A stretch of DNA of 64,000 bases, taken from NCBI GenBank assembly GCA_022316685.1, contig JAKJHU010000014.1, positions 8,159,001 to 8,223,000 of the forward strand. Direction: 5' to 3'. The notes below the pieces were generated by a model. The model worked only from the letters and a program-made list of their open reading frames with translations. It did no database searches and was not told the origin of the DNA. This DNA is from Progne subis subis. Taxonomy: Eukaryota; Chordata; Aves; Passeriformes; Hirundinidae. Positions 61,350 to 64,000 of the stretch are shown here, one piece after another; positions within the stretch are counted from its first letter, which is position 1; every line of letters starts with the position of its first letter. Made by a program: the position numbers and the translations under genes.

Positions 61350-63300
61350 TCAGCTGACAGGAGCCGTGCTACAGCAAAGTCCATAAATACAACTTCAGGC
61401 CTGATTTTTGGAGGGATTTGGAAGGAAAAGAAAAAAGAATTTGCTACATTTAAACTTGTGTTTGTGAGTGCTGCTGCCTTGGTGCTGAAACCTCCTTTCA
61501 AACAGATTCCTAAGGATTTTTGGGATAACTCAAATACCCCAGTGCCTGCTGGGGAGAGGGAATCAGGATTCACCGAGGTTTTGGACAGAGCTGGTCTGAG
61601 AGCAAAGAAAGGGTCCCGATTAAAGCCAGGCACAGGGAAGGCAGGAAAAGGAGATTTCAACCCCAGGGCTCCCAAAATCCCAGCCAGCTCCAGGCTCCCG
61701 CACAAAGTGCTGGGAATGACAAATCAGGGACGGGGCAGAAATCGCTGAACGCTGCCGATGACATCAGGGACATTAACGGGGGAAAATGGACTGGAGGAAG
61801 CAGAGCCCATTAGCGCAGGGGAGCTCTGACAAACACATTATTGGGAGATAAAACGACTTCCAGCTGCTGTTTGTCAGCTGTCAGGGCCGAGGATATGTAT
61901 TTCATAGGAAAATCAAAAATGATGGAGTCAGAAAGCTCCGAGGCTTCAGACAAAAAAAAAAATCGATACTAAGTCGGTGCACCCTGTTAGGGTGGGGAAA
62001 CAAGGAACTAAATCTTGGATTAGGGCTGGTTTTTAATAAAAGAGGTGATTCCAGCAGCAGGCACAATTTCCAGCCCTGTCACTTTGGCAGGGGGGAGCTT
62101 TCCCAGTTTAACTGGGAACACCACCATCATCATCCTTCGGGGATAACTCAGAGTTTTACAATTCTCTATTTGCACCTCCTGCTAGCCTCCCATATATAAA
62201 TATATATTTTATAGCTGTGAATTCCTATGGAATTAGGCTGGACCAGCAGTAACCTGGAATGTCACCTGAGAACTAAAATTCTTCTGGTGCTGCCTCAAAA
62301 CACCACACATGCAATCATTAGAAACAGCAGAGAATCAGATAAAAGTAAAAGAGAGAATTCCAAAATTCGACAAGTCAGGTGAAAGGAAAACTTCCCTGAG
62401 AGCTCTGCCTAAAATACTCCCATTTTTTCCTTAAAGACGAAATTTATTCCACTAAGAGTTTTAAAACCACTGAAATAGAAGCATTAAATGACCAACAACA
62501 TCTTGTGAATGATCCATTAAACAAAAACATTTCTTGGATAATCTTTGAGTGTAAATTTTTAGGGATTCATTGCTCATCCATAATCCTGACCATGAACATG
62601 AACTTAAAGAGATTTCCTCAAGCAGGTCTAACTCCAGAATCAAAGCAATGACAATAAACCTCAAATATTCCTCAGAATCTGTTTCTTCCTATATCACTAA
62701 TTAGATTTAAGGGGTTAATTTAATTTAAAAACATAACACATTTTACATAAAAAGCTTCGAAATACAGAAAAAAAAAAGGCTGCTGGTTTTTTTTCTTGCT
62801 CTTTTGAGCTGAGGATTAAAAGAAGGAAACACCTCCAGATCCCGGACTAAACGAACAAGTACAGCAGAGGATATTTCCCCTTTGATCCCATTTGATTTGG
62901 GGTTATTGGAAGCGATGTTTCCATCCAGCTGCCTCCTAGAGCTGTGTGTTTTCACACATCCCACGGTTTCTAACTGATCCCAGTTTTACTCAAGCTGCAC
63001 AAACCGACAAATTACAGAAAAATGAAGATTGCCCTGGATAATTTGCAGTGGATGACACAAAAGAACTCCCTGGCTGTGGGAGATCCTGGATTCTGCGCTG
63101 AGCAGAAGGGAAAAGGAGGAAAACTCCAGCAGGACAGGCGGGACTCACCATGGCTGGGTCACCTCTGCACCTGAACAACCCCGGGGCTCGGCCTTTCCAG
63201 GAATTCTCCTGCCTGCAATCCCTTTGGATCAGGAGAGCATCAGCTGTCCTGACCCTGATCCTGCTGTGTCCCAGAGTCCTGAGACCTTCCCAGCCCAAGG
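61350..63300 (-). other. RSRC1: RSRC1 intronic sequence
   Basis: Unique, partly AT-rich sequence. I found no RS-rich or otherwise recognisable RSRC1 exon here on the minus strand, and no other gene. Confidence 0.6.
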
Positions 63301-63324
63301 GCTGGAATTCCAAGGCCAGGGGGA

Positions 63325-63600
63325 TCTGTCTGGAGATCTCCCCTGGAGATCCTCCCTGGAGATCCTCCCTAGAGAACCTCTGTGGAGAACATCCCTGGAG
63401 ATCCTCCCTGGAGATCAGCTCTGGAGATCATCCTTGCAGATCCTCTCTGGAGAACCTCCCTGGAGATCCTCCCTAGACAACCTCCGTGGAGATCCTCCCT
63501 GGAGAACATCCCTGGAGAATTTCCCTGGAGATCTCCTCTGCAGATCCTCTTTGGAGATGCTCCCTGAACATCTCCCCCTGATAAAACCTCCCTGGAGCCT
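63325..63600. repeat. 12/24-base tandem repeat (CTGGAGATCCTC family)
   Basis: About 22 imperfect copies of a 12-base unit (CTGGAGATCCTC, with AGAACCTC and AGAACATC variants), organised partly as 24-base pairs. Both strands stay open; frames such as WRSSLEILPGD are repeat artefacts. Confidence 0.93.
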
Positions 63601-63729
63601 CAGTGGCCACTCCAGGGGTGAGACCTCCCAACAGCCGGAGCAAAATCCAGAGGGAATCAGCCCAGAAATGTCCCACCCCTGCAGCATTCCTGGCACTCCA
63701 AATCCCCCCTGCTGCTCCCAGGCTGGAGT

Positions 63730-63910
63730 GGGGCTATCCCAGGATATTCCCTAGGATATTCCCTGGGATATTCCCGGGATATTCCCTAGGATACTCCCTA
63801 GGATATTCCCTGGGATATTCCCTAGGATATTCCCTGGGATATTTCCTGAGCCATTCCCTGAGACATTCCCTGGGATATTCCCAGGACATTTCCCGGGCCA
63901 TTCCCCGGGA
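63730..63910. repeat. 12-base tandem repeat (GGGATATTCCCT family)
   Basis: About 13 to 15 copies of GGGATATTCCCT / AGGATATTCCCT, decaying to GAGCCATTCCCT and GGGACATTCCC on the right. Each unit is nearly palindromic. It is followed by a CpG-rich stretch (63900-64000) cut off by the window edge. Confidence 0.93.
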
Positions 63911-64000
63911 TCTCCCGCAGCTGATCCCGTTTCCCGGCCGGGCTCCGCTGCCGTTAGAGGGAGGCACCGCCTCACTCAACAGCGCTGGAGCGGCGGATGC

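Noticed and set aside
60818..64000. Further RSRC1 exons (RS-rich part) in the right end
   Set aside because: No arginine/serine-rich minus-strand frame with splice sites is visible; the upstream exons lie outside the window.

Overview
This is a vertebrate nuclear window, almost certainly from a bird and quite possibly a songbird. The evidence is spliced genes with GT-AG introns, about twenty fragments of CR1-type LINE 3' ends (GGTTTGGG...GGGACCT bodies, ends resembling ATTCTRTG), compact introns (the GFM1 coding span is about 16 kb) and GC-rich first exons. Species and chromosome cannot be read from the sequence. The gene order matches the conserved block RARRES1 - GFM1 (with LXN inside) - MLF1 - RSRC1 of human 3q25, in reverse orientation here.

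Layout: 1-8.1 kb is non-coding, with an orphan CpG-rich patch near 5.9-6.2 kb and a pyrimidine-rich minisatellite at 7.2-8.1 kb that abuts RARRES1. RARRES1 (8294-14994, +, six exons) encodes the latexin-like protein known in birds as the eggshell protein ovocalyxin-32. GFM1 (34022 to 17799, minus, 18 exons) encodes mitochondrial translation elongation factor G1. LXN (21548-26588, +, six exons, latexin) lies wholly inside GFM1 intron 13 on the opposite strand. MLF1 (48269 to 36745, minus, seven exons) follows. After about 10 kb without recognised genes, the last three coding exons of RSRC1 (minus, 60817 to 58951) appear; the rest of that gene lies beyond the right edge.

RARRES1 and LXN are paralogues: internal exons 2-5 have the same lengths (63, 175, 137, 63 nt, after one apparent extra base in RARRES1 exon 2) and the same phases. 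GFM1, MLF1 and RSRC1 run in one direction; RARRES1 and LXN run against them, so RARRES1 and GFM1 converge. The GFM1 promoter carries NRF1-like and ETS-like motifs typical of nuclear genes for mitochondrial proteins. The MLF1 promoter carries a CACGTG box, a CCAAT box and an RFX X-box-like element.

Five coding exons in three genes (RARRES1 exons 1 and 2, GFM1 exons 2 and 6, MLF1 exon 5) each contain a one-base frameshift at a homopolymer while the rest of the exon is well conserved. Residual assembly error is the simplest explanation, and predictions made directly from this sequence will be broken there. The window is also rich in minisatellites, several next to promoters or splice sites. I found no new multi-gene system; the most interesting items are the nested, antisense, paralogous arrangement and the minisatellites near regulatory sites.
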